From contig JAJEFA010000010.1 in the NCBI GenBank assembly GCA_022820725.1, positions 62,001 to 126,000 on the forward strand: a DNA stretch of 64,000 bases, read 5' to 3'. Below the pieces are notes generated by a model. It had not been told where the DNA came from. It saw only the letters and a list, made by a program, of their open reading frames with translations, and made no database searches. This document shows, in pieces, positions 1-9,286 of the stretch (position 1 is the stretch's first letter; each line of letters begins with the position of its first letter). Origin of the DNA: Candidatus Binatia bacterium. Lineage in GTDB: Bacteria > Desulfobacterota > Binatia > Bin18. The position numbers and the translations under genes were made by a program.

Positions 1-1587
1 TTGTAAATCGAGCGCCAGATTCCAGCCCGGATTATACTGGCGATGCCCTTCGACCGTGACCTTGGCCAGCCGCTCTTTCAAACTGGCGATCTCGGTTTGC
101 GCCTTTTTGAGCTCGCTCTCGGTGCGGATGATCCCAACCAGATTCTGCATGCAGTCTTGCAGGGCCATATGAACGGTATACGGGTTTTCGCCGCCGTCGT
201 TGTTGAACGGGGCGAGCAGTTCCTGGGCGTACTGCTCGATCTGGTCGGCATCCGGGCTGGGATGGCCCTCGAGATTCTGGGCATACTGGGCCGCGTACAG
301 TCCGGCGCGACGGCCAAAGACGAGCAGGTCGGACAGCGAATTCCCACCTAAGCGGTTGGCTCCGTGCAGGCCGGCCGCCACTTCGCCCGCGGCGTACAGC
401 CCCGGCACGGTTGTGGCCGCGGTATCGGCTTCAACCCGAACGCCACCCATGATGTAGTGACAGGTCGGACCGACTTCCATGGGCTCTTTCGTGATGTCCA
501 CATCGGCCAGCTCCTTGAACTGGTGATGCATTGAGGGCAGACGCCGTGCAATATATTCGGCGCTACGGCGCGAAGCGATATCCAGCAAGACTCCGCCGTG
601 CGGGCTGCCCCGACCGGCCTTGACCTCGGCGTTAATCGCCCGCGCCACCTCGTCACGCGGCAGCAGGTCCGGTGTACGACGGTTATTCGTCTTGTCCTCA
701 TACCAGGCGTCGGCCTCTTCCTCGGTCTCGGCCGTTTCTGCCCGGAAGTAGTCGGTAATATAGTTGAACATGAAGCGCTCGCCCTCGGAATTCCTGAGGG
801 TGCCGCCGTCGCCCCGCACCCCTTCGGTGACCAGGATGCCACGTACGCTGTTGGGCCAGACCATGCCGGTGGGGTGAAACTGGATCATCTCCATATCGAT
901 CAGGTCGGCCCCGACATCGGCCGCCAGGGTGGTCCCGTCGCCGGTGTATTCCCACGAGTTTGAGGTAAACTTCCAGGCTTTTCCCACCCCGCCGGTGGCC
1001 AGCACAATCGCTTTGGATTTGAAAGTGACGAACTTGCCGCTTTCACGCCAGTAGCCGAACGCCCCGCACACGCGATCTCCGTCTTTGAGCAGGCGCTGTA
1101 TGTTACACTCCATGTAGACATCGATGCCCTTATGAACGGCGTGCTGCTGAAGGGTACGGATCATCTCCAGACCGGTACGGTCGCCCACATGGGCGAGGCG
1201 CGCGTAGCGGTGCCCGCCAAAGTCGCGCTGAAGAATACGCCCGTCTTTGGTCCGATCAAAAAGCGCCCCCCACTCTTCAAGTTCCAAAACCCGGTCCGGC
1301 GCCTCCTGGGCGTGGAGCTGGGCCATGCGCCAGTTGTTGAGCATCTTGCCGCCACGCATGGTATCCCGGAAATGGACCTTCCAGTTGTCCTCCTGGTAGA
1401 CGTTGCGCAGGGCTGCGGCGATCCCGCCCTCGGCCATGACCGTATGCGCCTTCCCGAGCAGAGATTTACAGATAAGAGCGGTTTTGACACCGGCCGCTGA
1501 GGCTTCGATGGCCGCGCGGAGTCCCGCGCCACCCGCGCCAATCACGATCACGTCGTATTCGTGAGTCTCGTACTTATCGTTTGCCAT
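1..1587 (-). CDS. sdhA: Succinate dehydrogenase / fumarate reductase flavoprotein subunit (C-terminus outside window)
   Basis: FAD subunit of complex II, interconverting succinate and fumarate at the cytoplasmic face of the membrane. I translated 529 codons by eye from ATG at 1587; the frame stays open to base 1, so only the C-terminal tail is missing. Seen: the FAD glycine motif VIGAGGAGLRAA (about residues 15-26), His48 in KAHTVMAEGG where the family attaches FAD covalently, HPTGM in the substrate pocket, and the late motif GLYAAGEVAAGLHGANRLGG. The start lies one base after the stop of the membrane subunit, so the two are one operon. The iron-sulfur subunit is expected beyond the left edge. 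SDH versus FRD cannot be told from sequence; the fumarase genes next door favour a TCA role. Confidence 0.93.
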   Translation of the reverse strand, partial: MANDKYETHEYDVIVIGAGGAGLRAAIEASAAGVKTALICKSLLGKAHTVMAEGGIAAALRNVYQEDNWKVHFRDTMRGGKMLNNWRMAQLHAQEAPDRVLELEEWGALFDRTKDGRILQRDFGGHRYARLAHVGDRTGLEMIRTLQQHAVHKGIDVYMECNIQRLLKDGDRVCGAFGYWRESGKFVTFKSKAIVLATGGVGKAWKFTSNSWEYTGDGTTLAADVGADLIDMEMIQFHPTGMVWPNSVRGILVTEGVRGDGGTLRNSEGERFMFNYITDYFRAETAETEEEADAWYEDKTNNRRTPDLLPRDEVARAINAEVKAGRGSPHGGVLLDIASRRSAEYIARRLPSMHHQFKELADVDITKEPMEVGPTCHYIMGGVRVEADTAATTVPGLYAAGEVAAGLHGANRLGGNSLSDLLVFGRRAGLYAAQYAQNLEGHPSPDADQIEQYAQELLAPFNNDGGENPYTVHMALQDCMQNLVGIIRTESELKKAQTEIASLKERLAKVTVEGHRQYNPGWNLALDLQ

Positions 1588-1588
1588 C

Positions 1589-2380
1589 TTAGAAGAACCT
1601 CACGTCTGAAATATATCCCATTGAGATGAAACGCACGTACACATCCGTCAGCATGACGACAACCAGGCTGATCCAGGCAAAGAGCATATGGTTTTCGTTG
1701 AGACGGCTGACCTGACGCCACAGCTTGAACCGCAGGGGAGACTGTGACAGTACATCGAGGCCGCCTCCACACAGATGCCGGCAGGAGTGGCACGAAAACG
1801 AGTAGAGGGATAGAAATGCGGCGTTGGCAATCAGCACCAGGGTGCCAAGTCCCATGCCGAACTCGCTTCCGCCGTCTGCAGTCGGAAAGCTGAAGGCCAG
1901 CAGCGCGTCCCACCACAGAAAGAGCACAACCAGGGTCGCCGCGTAGAAAAAATAGCGGTGGAGGTTTTGCATCAACAGGGGAAAGCGCGTTTCTCCAGAA
2001 TATTGGGCATGGCCATCGCGCACGGCACAGGCCGGTGGCGACATCCAGAACGAGCGATAATAGGCTTTCCGGTAGTAATAACAGGTCAGACGAAATCCGG
2101 CCGGTGCCCACAGAATCAGAATGGCCGGCGACAACGGCCAGTCGAACAGACCAAGCGTCACATGCATACACGAGGTGCTCAGGCAGGGCGAATAAAACGG
2201 AGACAAATAGGGCTCAGCATAGTAATGTTCGTTCACCAGGGCCGCCCAGGTCGTATAAATGAGAAATGTCGAGAGCATCCCGACCGTGACCGCCGGCTCG
2301 ACCCACCAGGCATCGAGGCGGAGTGTTTTGTCAGTCGGGCCTCCTCTATTCACAGCAACGGCTTGATCACTCATACTCAC
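1589..2380 (-). CDS. Complex II membrane anchor subunit, mycobacterial Sdh1-like
   Basis: A 263-residue integral membrane protein with about five hydrophobic segments (roughly residues 30-50, 78-95, 137-160, 175-200, 232-252) and several His in or near them (for example CMHVTLGLF, LHRYFFYAA, FSCHSCRH) that could ligate haem or face quinone. It ends one base before the flavoprotein start, which is the main argument for the function. The order of a single anchor of about 260-270 residues followed by the flavoprotein matches the mycobacterial Sdh1 arrangement (known of that operon), not the SdhC-SdhD pair of enterobacteria. An unusual patch of six Cys and His around residues 190-205 is seen. Assignment rests on context and length rather than on a strict motif. 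Confidence 0.68.
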   Translation of the reverse strand: MSMSDQAVAVNRGGPTDKTLRLDAWWVEPAVTVGMLSTFLIYTTWAALVNEHYYAEPYLSPFYSPCLSTSCMHVTLGLFDWPLSPAILILWAPAGFRLTCYYYRKAYYRSFWMSPPACAVRDGHAQYSGETRFPLLMQNLHRYFFYAATLVVLFLWWDALLAFSFPTADGGSEFGMGLGTLVLIANAAFLSLYSFSCHSCRHLCGGGLDVLSQSPLRFKLWRQVSRLNENHMLFAWISLVVVMLTDVYVRFISMGYISDVRFF

Positions 2381-2403
2381 AATCCCTCGTTGTAGTACTT
2401 CGG

Positions 2404-2970
2404 TTATTCCGCGCGGGCGTACTTGCTGCGCCCGTCTTCGTACAGATCATTGCCAAGCACATCATTGATGACGATACCGGGGAAATCCTCGACAACCAGG
2501 CGTCGAACGGCTTCCGTGCCCAGATCCGCGTAGGCCACGACCTCCGCACTCCGAATATATTTCGACAAGAGTGCCCCGGCCCCGCCGACCGCACCGAAGT
2601 AAGCGCAGGTGTGCTGCTGCATCGCCTCGCGGACGGCACGAGAGCGACTGCCCTTGCCAATCATTCCCTTAAGCCCCAGGCCCATCAGCTTGGAGGCGTA
2701 GGCATCCATGCGTCCTCCTGTTGTGGGTCCGGCCGCACCAATGACCATCCCTGGCCGTGGTGGCGTCGGCCCTACGTAGTATAGCACCTGTCCGTGGAGA
2801 TCAATCGGGAGGGGCTGACCTGCGTCGATACAAGCCACCAGCCGTTTATGGGCAGCGTCGCGGGCGGTCAGTAATACACCGGAGAATCGTACCCGGTCGC
2901 CGGCCCGTAAACCCGCAATGTCCCTATCAGCCAATGGAGGAGTCAGGAGTCGAATCTCTGTTGTCGCCAT
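2404..2970 (-). CDS. Iron-sulfur fumarase/tartrate dehydratase-type hydro-lyase, beta subunit
   Basis: C-terminal half (swivel domain) of a class I hydro-lyase, in most relatives fumarate to malate. 188 residues from the ATG at 2970 (MATTEIRLLTPPL); an upstream in-frame start at 3063 would add 31 residues that overlap the alpha gene and look unrelated, so I prefer 2970. Seen: LRAGDRVRFSGVLLTARDAA near the N-terminus, YYVGPTPPRPGMVIGAAGPT and GRMDAYASKLMGLG in the middle, and GAVGGAGALLSKYI later, all typical of this subunit. It lies 17 bases downstream of the alpha subunit, same strand. L-tartrate dehydratase is the alternative; the neighbouring complex II and fumC argue for fumarase. Confidence 0.9.
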   Translation of the reverse strand: MATTEIRLLTPPLADRDIAGLRAGDRVRFSGVLLTARDAAHKRLVACIDAGQPLPIDLHGQVLYYVGPTPPRPGMVIGAAGPTTGGRMDAYASKLMGLGLKGMIGKGSRSRAVREAMQQHTCAYFGAVGGAGALLSKYIRSAEVVAYADLGTEAVRRLVVEDFPGIVINDVLGNDLYEDGRSKYARAE

Positions 2971-2987
2971 CCGGTGCTCCAGTGCCC

Positions 2988-3830
2988 TTACAGCTCTGCT
3001 TGCCGGTGCCGGTGGGCGTGACACTCGATAGTCACCGCCACCGGCAAGCTGGCGATATGACATGGATAGGTATGAATATGGATGGCGAAGGCGGTCGTAT
3101 CACCCCCATAGCCTTGTGGCCCGATCCCGAGGGTATTGGCCTCGCTGAGGATTTCTTGTTCGAGCGCAACGAGTTCCGCGTCCGGGTTTGGCGTGCCGAT
3201 GTCACGAAACAGGGCACGCTTGGACAACAGCGCCGCCTTCTCGAACGTTCCACCAATCCCGACCCCGGCAATCAACGGCGGGCAGGCGTCCGGTCCGGCA
3301 TTCCGGATGCAGTCGAGAATAAACGCCTTTGCGCCTTCGAGACCTTCCGCCGGGGTACACATCTTGAACTGACTGCGGTTTTCACAGCCGCCGCCCTTGG
3401 CCATCAGCCTGAGGCAGAGCCGGTCGCCAGGTACGAGTTGGGTATGGACCACAGCCGGCGTATTATCGCCCGTATTCGTCCGCCGAAAGGGACCTTCAAC
3501 AATGGAGGCGCGCAGATAGCCTTGGGTGTAGCCGCACCGGACCCCTGCGTTAATGGCGTCCTCCAGAAGCCCGCCGTTAATATGCAGGTCCTGTCCGACA
3601 TCGGCAAAACAGATGACAAACCCGGTGTCCTGGCAATACGGAAGACGCTCGGTCCGAGCAATCCGGGCGTTCTCCTTGAGCATGGCGAGGACTTCGCGAC
3701 CGGCTGGCGAGCGCTCCGTCTTTACTGCACGATCGAACGCGATCAGCATGTCCGCACCCAGCTGATAATTCGCTTCCGTACACAGCCGGGCAACCGTGTC
3801 GGTGATCTGTTGGGCTTCAATAGTGCGCAT
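2988..3830 (-). CDS. Iron-sulfur fumarase/tartrate dehydratase-type hydro-lyase, alpha subunit
   Basis: Carries the [4Fe-4S] cluster that binds and dehydrates the substrate. 280 residues from the ATG at 3830 (MRTIEAQQ); the longer start at 3863 adds 11 unconvincing residues. Three Cys sit at the expected cluster positions: Cys66 in LPYCQDTGF, Cys149 in KGGGCENRS and Cys183 in DACPPLIAGVGIGG. Such enzymes are oxygen sensitive. It is followed 17 bases later by the beta subunit, forming the split two-gene form of class I fumarase. The promoter must lie in the 211-base gap shared with divergent fumC, which also holds one copy of the inverted repeat family described here. Confidence 0.92.
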   Translation of the reverse strand: MRTIEAQQITDTVARLCTEANYQLGADMLIAFDRAVKTERSPAGREVLAMLKENARIARTERLPYCQDTGFVICFADVGQDLHINGGLLEDAINAGVRCGYTQGYLRASIVEGPFRRTNTGDNTPAVVHTQLVPGDRLCLRLMAKGGGCENRSQFKMCTPAEGLEGAKAFILDCIRNAGPDACPPLIAGVGIGGTFEKAALLSKRALFRDIGTPNPDAELVALEQEILSEANTLGIGPQGYGGDTTAFAIHIHTYPCHIASLPVAVTIECHAHRHRQAEL

Positions 3831-3970
3831 GACGGGAATGCGAGACAATCTGCCAAAGTCCACCCTGCCTGTCTAGGTCGGGCTGCGGAGAGGGGACCAC
3901 CTTGGCGGAAAATTCCAGGCGTGGTAAGGAGCTTGCCTGCAACGCACAGCCCGTGCGATGAAATTGAACA

Positions 3971-4024
3971 AAAGAAGGAACGTGTCCCCCAAGGCACATG
4001 AGATGCTGGACACGTTTCCTCTTT
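3971..4024. repeat. Dispersed inverted repeat, copy A (fumarase divergent gap)
   Basis: Arms 3971-3987 and 4008-4024 match at 15 of 17 positions around a 20-base loop; the right arm reads GGACACGTTTCCTCTTT. Homologous in arms and partly in loop (GTGTCCAGC core on the reverse strand) to the copies at 19630 and 22069. Lies just upstream of the fumC ribosome-binding site and upstream of the fumarase alpha gene. No T-tract follows that would make it a standard terminator. Confidence 0.8.
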
Positions 4025-4041
4025 CAGGCAGGAGGAGTCCG

Positions 4042-5451
4042 ATGAGTGATACGCTACAGACCCGAACAGAAACGGATAGCATGGGGGCCATTGAAGTGGC
4101 CGCGGACCGCTATTGGGGTGCCCAGACCGAACGCTCGCGTAATAACTTCCCGATTGGCGTGGAGCGCTTTCGCTTTACGCGGGCCATTATCCGGGCGCTC
4201 GGGGTACTCAAGAAAGGGGCCGCTTTGGCCAACGGTGAACTCGGCCAACTCCCCCAAGAGAAGGTTGATCTGATTGTCCAGGCCGCTGACGAGGTGATCT
4301 CAGGCAAGCTCGACGATCACTTTCCTCTGGTCGTGTTTCAGACCGGCTCTGGGACCCAAACGAATATGAATTCGAACGAGGTCATCTCCAATCGAGCGAT
4401 TGAGCTGGCCGGCGGTGAGATGGGTTCCAAGAAGCCCATTCATCCCAACGACCACGTCAACCGGGGCCAGAGCTCCAACGACACCTTTCCCACGGCCATG
4501 CATATCGCCGCGGTCGAACAACTGGAAGACGTCCTGATCCCGGCGGTCACCCAGCTGCGCGACACGCTTCATGCAAAAGCCGAACAGTTTCGGGATGTCG
4601 TCAAAGTCGGCCGGACTCACCTCCAGGACGCCACTCCGATCACTCTGGGCCAGGAAATTAGCGGCTGGGTCGCTCAGCTCGACGCCGCACTGGCCGATGT
4701 CCAGCGTACGATTCCGGGCTTATGTGAGCTAGCGATTGGCGGGACCGCAGTGGGAACCGGCCTCAACGCTCACCCACAGTTTGGTGACCTGGCTGCGGCA
4801 AGAATGGCCGAGGAGACGGGCCGACCGTTTGTCTCCGCGTCTAACAAATTCGCCTCTCTGTCGGCCCACGACGCCATGGTCACCGCCAGTGCGTCCCTGC
4901 GCACCTTGGCGGGTGCCTTGATGAAGATCGCCAACGATGTACGCTGGCTGGCATCCGGACCGCGCGCCGGAATTGGGGAAATTCTTATTCCGGAGAATGA
5001 GCCGGGGTCTTCGATTATGCCGGGTAAGGTCAATCCGACCCAGTCCGAAGCCATCACTATGGTTGCCGTGCAGGTGTTCGGCAATGATGCCGCAGTGGCC
5101 TTTGGGGGTTCCCAGGGCAACTTCCAACTCAATGTCTTCAAACCCGTCATGGTGCATAACCTGCTCGAATCGGTCCAACTGATTGCGGATGCGTGCGGGG
5201 CCTTCAACGACCACTGCGCGGTCGGTATCGAGCCCAACACCCCGCGGATTGAAGAGCATCTGCGGGATTCCCTGATGATCGTCACCGCCCTCAACCCGCA
5301 TATCGGTTATGAGAAGGCCGCGGAGATTGCCAAAAAGGCGCATAAAGAAGGCTCCAGCCTGCGCGAGGCTGCCCTGTCGCTCGGACATCTCACCCCAGAG
5401 CAGTTTGACTCTTGGGTCCGGCCGGCGGATATGACACAACCAAAGGGCTAA
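4042..5451 (+). CDS. fumC: Class II fumarate hydratase
   Basis: Oxygen-tolerant, metal-free fumarase of the aspartase/fumarase family; homotetramer in the cytosol, fumarate to L-malate. 469 residues, normal for FumC. The start at 4042 has a strong AGGAGG a few bases upstream (about 4029-4036); the in-frame ATG at 3958 would run through the inverted repeat and is rejected. Seen: [19 protein letters not shown] (about 104-122), [31 protein letters not shown] with the catalytic-region His, and the signature [16 protein letters not shown] (about 318-333). Divergent from the iron-sulfur fumarase genes, giving both fumarase classes in one locus. Confidence 0.97.
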   Translation: MSDTLQTRTETDSMGAIEVAADRYWGAQTERSRNNFPIGVERFRFTRAIIRALGVLKKGAALANGELGQLPQEKVDLIVQAADEVISGKLDDHFPLVVFQTGSGTQTNMNSNEVISNRAIELAGGEMGSKKPIHPNDHVNRGQSSNDTFPTAMHIAAVEQLEDVLIPAVTQLRDTLHAKAEQFRDVVKVGRTHLQDATPITLGQEISGWVAQLDAALADVQRTIPGLCELAIGGTAVGTGLNAHPQFGDLAAARMAEETGRPFVSASNKFASLSAHDAMVTASASLRTLAGALMKIANDVRWLASGPRAGIGEILIPENEPGSSIMPGKVNPTQSEAITMVAVQVFGNDAAVAFGGSQGNFQLNVFKPVMVHNLLESVQLIADACGAFNDHCAVGIEPNTPRIEEHLRDSLMIVTALNPHIGYEKAAEIAKKAHKEGSSLREAALSLGHLTPEQFDSWVRPADMTQPKG

Positions 5452-5509
5452 GGAAGCGCTCCGCCGTTTCCAAACGCTTACCGGCCACACACACAGGAGG
5501 GTCAGACCA

Positions 5510-6604
5510 ATGCCGCAACGCTTCGGAAAGCAAGCCATGATTGTTGGGGTGGATCAGCCTATCGAGGTCTGGGAGTGCGAATTTCCGGCCCCGGAGCCGG
5601 GCGGGGTGCTGCTGCGGATGCAGATGGGCGGTGTGTGCGGGACGGATGTGCATCTATGGCGTGGGCATGCCTCTCCGCCCCTACCCGTTGTCCTGGGTCA
5701 TGAGGGCATTGGCTTGGTTGAAGAGCTGGGCGAAGGCGTCACCACCGATCATGCCGGTCTTCCGCTCAGCGCAGGCGATCGTGTCTACTGGGGCCCCATT
5801 CGGCCCTGCCATCACTGCTATTACTGCACGATCGCCAAAGATTTTTCCCTGTGTGAAAACTTGGTGCTCTTCAGTGGGGCCGATGAGCCCACCTGGAATA
5901 CGTATACGGATTACGCCTGGCTCCCCTCCGGTATGTGTTTCTATAAAATCCCGGATGACACCCCGTCCGAGCCGGTGATTGCCTTTGGCTGCGCCATGCC
6001 GACGATGATTCAGGCCTTCGAGCGCTTGGGCGGCCTCGCGCCCAATCAAACCGTCGTGGTCCAGGGCTGCGGGCCGGTTGGTCTGGCCGCCACCTTTCTC
6101 AGCCATCTGTCTGGCGCAAAAAAGGTCATCACCATCGGGGCACCAGACCATCGCCTAGCGATGGCCCGCCGACTGGGAGCCCAGGCAACGATCAATTTTG
6201 AGACCCTGTCTGATGAAAAAGACCGGATTGCCCAGGTCTATGAGCTGACCGATGGCCGGGGAGCGGATGTGGTGATTGAGGCGGCCGGAGCGTATTCGGC
6301 CTTTGCCGAGGGGGTGAAACTCGCCGCCCCAAACGGGCGCTACGTGATTGTCGGTCTCTGGTCCGGCCATGGAGAAATTCCTATTGATCCGCGGTATATC
6401 AATAACCGTAACCTCAGCATCATTGGCTCGGCCTTAACCCAGCCGCAGCACTACTACGAGGCCATCCGGGTTGCCCAGGCGCATCACGCCGACTTTCCTA
6501 TGGCCGAGGCCATCACTCATCGTTTCGCGATTGAGGAGAGTCAACAAGCCCTCGAAGCGGTAGAGCGGCAGGAGACGATCAAGGCGCTGATTGTTCCGGC
6601 CTAG
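5510..6604 (+). CDS. Zinc-dependent medium-chain alcohol dehydrogenase
   Basis: MDR-family NAD(P)-dependent dehydrogenase, 364 residues. Catalytic zinc ligands are seen at Cys43 (VCGTDVH) and His64 (GHEG). The structural-zinc lobe has Cys100, Cys103, Cys106 and Cys115, with the last spacing one residue longer than the common pattern. The Rossmann motif is VVQGCGPVGLAA (about 183-194). Substrate is unknown; the family covers alcohols, polyols and threonine. AGGAGG precedes the ATG by 10 bases. It follows fumC on the same strand after 58 bases and precedes an LLM gene, but the spacing does not prove an operon. Confidence 0.9.
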   Translation: MPQRFGKQAMIVGVDQPIEVWECEFPAPEPGGVLLRMQMGGVCGTDVHLWRGHASPPLPVVLGHEGIGLVEELGEGVTTDHAGLPLSAGDRVYWGPIRPCHHCYYCTIAKDFSLCENLVLFSGADEPTWNTYTDYAWLPSGMCFYKIPDDTPSEPVIAFGCAMPTMIQAFERLGGLAPNQTVVVQGCGPVGLAATFLSHLSGAKKVITIGAPDHRLAMARRLGAQATINFETLSDEKDRIAQVYELTDGRGADVVIEAAGAYSAFAEGVKLAAPNGRYVIVGLWSGHGEIPIDPRYINNRNLSIIGSALTQPQHYYEAIRVAQAHHADFPMAEAITHRFAIEESQQALEAVERQETIKALIVPA

Positions 6605-6733
6605 CCGTACCGACACCACCAGTCTTGTCCGCCCATCCACCAAGGCAAGCGGTTTCGACGTTCCGACAATTTCCGGCAAGGTTGACACGCCGCCACCGCC
6701 GGGGCTAATGGCTTCCAAAAGGGGGACGCACCC

Positions 6734-7837
6734 ATGCGATTTGGCTTTCTGTCGGAATGTGAGACACCGGAAGGGACCACCCATCACCGACGCTACTGGG
6801 AGGTCATGGACGAGGTCATCCTGGCCGAAGAGATGGGGTTCGATTTCTTCGGCACCTCAGAGCAGCATTTTCTGGTCGGCTTGGCTACGGTCTCGGCCCC
6901 CGAGGTCTTCTATCCGGCCATTGCCATGCGGACCAGCCGTATTCGGCTGCGCCACATGGTTGTCATTCTGCCTTTTCCGTTCAACCATCCGATTCGCGTG
7001 GCCGAGCGACTGGCCACGCTGGATATTGTCTCAAACGGCCGGGTGGAATTTGGGACGGGACGGGCTAATACCTTGGTCCAGCTTGAGGGCTTTGCCTGTC
7101 CGCTCGACGAAACGCGCGCCCGCTGGGAGGAAGCGCTCGAAGTCGTAATGAAAGCCTTCAAGGATGACCCCTTTTCGCACGAGGGCAAGTATTTTCAGAT
7201 TCCGCCCCGTTCGCTCACACCTAAGCCCGTGCAAGACCCCCACCCGCCCGTCTATATGGTTGCCCAATCCCCGGACTCGCACGAGATTGCGGCCAGCAAG
7301 GGCATCGGCGCCCTGTCGTGGGATATGTATATGGGCTGGGACTATTTCGAGAAAAGCGCACGTTTGTATAAAGAGCAGATTCAGCAGGCCGAACCGGTAG
7401 GAGCGTTCGTGACCAACTGTCTGAGCGCGGTCACACTCAACTGCGCCTGCGCCGAGACCACGGCCCAGGCCGTTCAAGAGACCCGCGAGTCGATTCTCAA
7501 CTTTGCCACGCCAGTCATCGAGTCCTTTTATCCCGACCTCGGACGTCAGGCCAAATCATACGCCTATATGCTGGAGTTGGAAAAAATCCGAGATCGTTCC
7601 CGAGACCTCGACTGGCTCCGCAACGAGACGTCCGTTCTCGTCGGCGACCCGGACGTGTTCATAGAACGCGTTCAGCGCTACCAGGAAGTTGGCGCCGACG
7701 AGGTCATCATGCGCCTGGACGGGACGCACGAGCAGATCATGCGCTCGATCAAACTCATCGGCAAATACGTTATTCCCAAATTCAAGACCCCGCGTAGCGT
7801 CATCGGGGCCAGTCCGCTGCCGGGGCGAGTACCGTAG
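6734..7837 (+). CDS. LLM-class flavin-dependent oxidoreductase
   Basis: Bacterial-luciferase-like TIM-barrel protein of 367 residues that would use reduced FMN (or F420) to oxidise an unknown substrate. Seen: the N-terminal strand MRFGFLSECETP, AEEMGFDFFGTSEQHFL, the family core NHPIRVAERLATLDIVSNGR followed by VEFGTGRA (about 92-119), and PKPVQDPHPPVYMVAQSP in the second half. The C-terminal GDPDVFIERVQRYQEVGADE is the usual closing helix and strand. Stands 129 bases after the alcohol dehydrogenase, no gene between. Its closest relative in the window is the protein at 9287-10411. No partner flavin reductase is visible nearby. Confidence 0.9.
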   Translation: MRFGFLSECETPEGTTHHRRYWEVMDEVILAEEMGFDFFGTSEQHFLVGLATVSAPEVFYPAIAMRTSRIRLRHMVVILPFPFNHPIRVAERLATLDIVSNGRVEFGTGRANTLVQLEGFACPLDETRARWEEALEVVMKAFKDDPFSHEGKYFQIPPRSLTPKPVQDPHPPVYMVAQSPDSHEIAASKGIGALSWDMYMGWDYFEKSARLYKEQIQQAEPVGAFVTNCLSAVTLNCACAETTAQAVQETRESILNFATPVIESFYPDLGRQAKSYAYMLELEKIRDRSRDLDWLRNETSVLVGDPDVFIERVQRYQEVGADEVIMRLDGTHEQIMRSIKLIGKYVIPKFKTPRSVIGASPLPGRVP

Positions 7838-7860
7838 TCCCAGGAGAAGGAGCGCTTACA

Positions 7861-8403
7861 TCAGCCAGCCACGGTCCCTGTTTTGAGGGCTCGGTAGCCC
7901 ACGCTGAGCAGGTAGAGGTGTAAGACACAGACGCCGGCTCCGACGAGCGCAAAGATCACCGCCTCAACAAGCAAAAACAGGGGGAGGGGCGGCCAGCGCC
8001 ATACTCCGAATCCCGCCCCATGAACCAACTGATTGGCGTTGGCAATCACCGCCCACACAAAGGCTCCATGCAACAAAAAAATAACCGTATGCAAGACATA
8101 TTCGTGCGTCGGTAATCCTCCCAGGGGTGCCCGCGACACTCGCTCGATTGACACATCCCACAGGGTGAAGATCACGGCGAGGGCCTGGATGCCGAGAAAG
8201 ATGGCAAAGCCGACGCTCCCCATTTCAATAAAGACCAGCATCACCACCGTAGCAGTGAGAACCAGGGCGAGCAGGGTGTGGACACCATGCTCGCGAAAAC
8301 TGGAGGCGTGGGCGTAGAGGCGGTAGCGATAGATGTGGTTATAGACGAAATCTATGGCGCCAATTCCGCCCCAGCCGAGCAATAACCATAGCGGTGCTTC
8401 CAT
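7861..8403 (-). CDS. Small polytopic membrane protein, function unknown
   Basis: 180 residues with about five hydrophobic segments (roughly 5-20, 43-62, 66-85, 107-125, 140-170). The N-terminal part carries GAIDFVYNHIYRYRLYAHAS followed by FREHGVHTLLAL, and a later EYVLHTVIFLLHGAF, so several His sit near the membrane surface; this resembles a metal- or haem-binding layout but I do not recognise a family. Convergent with the LLM gene that ends at 7837 and followed upstream by an SDR on the same strand 75 bases away. Confidence 0.7.
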   Translation of the reverse strand: MEAPLWLLLGWGGIGAIDFVYNHIYRYRLYAHASSFREHGVHTLLALVLTATVVMLVFIEMGSVGFAIFLGIQALAVIFTLWDVSIERVSRAPLGGLPTHEYVLHTVIFLLHGAFVWAVIANANQLVHGAGFGVWRWPPLPLFLLVEAVIFALVGAGVCVLHLYLLSVGYRALKTGTVAG

Positions 8404-8478
8404 GACTATTCCTCCCTTTCGCCATATCCAACTCCTGGGTTCAAACCGCCGGGTGTTTTACCTGGCTACATGCCTCTG

Positions 8479-9240
8479 CTACTGGGCGACATACCCGCCA
8501 TCGACCGACATGGCGTGGCCGGTCACAAACGAGGCCGCGTCCGAACACATCCAGACCACGGATTCGGCGATTTCCTCCGGTTTGCCCGTTCGCCCAACCG
8601 GCTCAGCCGCAACCAGGGCTTCGCCTAACTGAGGTTGATCGGCGGTGATACGCTCCACCATTGGTGTCTGAATCAGCCCGGGACAGACGGCATTCACCCG
8701 AATGCCTGACTTAGCGTATTCCAGGGCCGCGGTTTTCGTCAATCCAACCACGCCGTGCTTGCTGGCCACATAGGCAGACATGCCGGCCACCCCGATTAAA
8801 CCGGCCCCCGAGGCCGTATTCACAATCGCCCCGCTGCCCTGCTTGAGCATATGCGGCAATTCGTATTTCATGCACAGCCACACGCCGGTCAGATTAATAT
8901 CGATCACTTTGTCAAACACGTCTTCAGGATATTCATCCGTCGAAGCGAGCCGCCCTTCGATACCCGCGTTATTATAGGCGCAGTCTATGCGGCCGTAGGT
9001 GTCCACCACCGTATTCACCATCGCTTCGACATCCGCCGCGTTTGAGACATCGACCTTAATGAAAAACGCCTCGCCACCGGCCTCTTTGACCATACGTACT
9101 GTCTCTTCGCCGCCCTCAACCACGATATCGGCGACCGCGACCTTGGCCCCTTCACGCGCGAACACCAGAGCCGACGCCCGACCAATACCCGAACCCGCAC
9201 CCGTGATGAGCGCGACTTTTCCATCCAACTGTCCTGCCAT
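8479..9240 (-). CDS. SDR family oxidoreductase (FabG-like)
   Basis: Classical short-chain dehydrogenase of 253 residues. Cofactor motif TGAGSGIG (about 14-21), Asp at the end of the second strand (VADIVVEGG) suggesting NAD rather than NADP, NNAG (about 90-93), catalytic Ser in NTASGAG and Tyr/Lys in YVASK (about 157-161), C-terminal DGGYVAQ. About half its residues are shared by eye with the SDRs at 11505 and 23338, including GVVGLTKTAALEYAKSGIRV, so these three are recent paralogues. It lies 46 bases downstream of the LLM gene at 9287-10411 on the same strand, probably co-transcribed. Confidence 0.93.
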   Translation of the reverse strand: MAGQLDGKVALITGAGSGIGRASALVFAREGAKVAVADIVVEGGEETVRMVKEAGGEAFFIKVDVSNAADVEAMVNTVVDTYGRIDCAYNNAGIEGRLASTDEYPEDVFDKVIDINLTGVWLCMKYELPHMLKQGSGAIVNTASGAGLIGVAGMSAYVASKHGVVGLTKTAALEYAKSGIRVNAVCPGLIQTPMVERITADQPQLGEALVAAEPVGRTGKPEEIAESVVWMCSDAASFVTGHAMSVDGGYVAQ

Positions 9241-9286
9241 GCTCTACTCTCCTCTCTCCTTAATTTCCTCGGTATATCCGCGGGTA

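Noticed and set aside
2757..4001. 414-residue plus-strand frame opposite the fumarase subunits
   Set aside because: Runs through two genes with intact cluster Cys motifs on the other strand and has the biased composition of a high-GC shadow frame.
3958..4041. Upstream ATG for fumC
   Set aside because: The 28-residue extension runs through the inverted repeat, while the ATG at 4042 has a strong ribosome-binding site and gives a normal FumC length.
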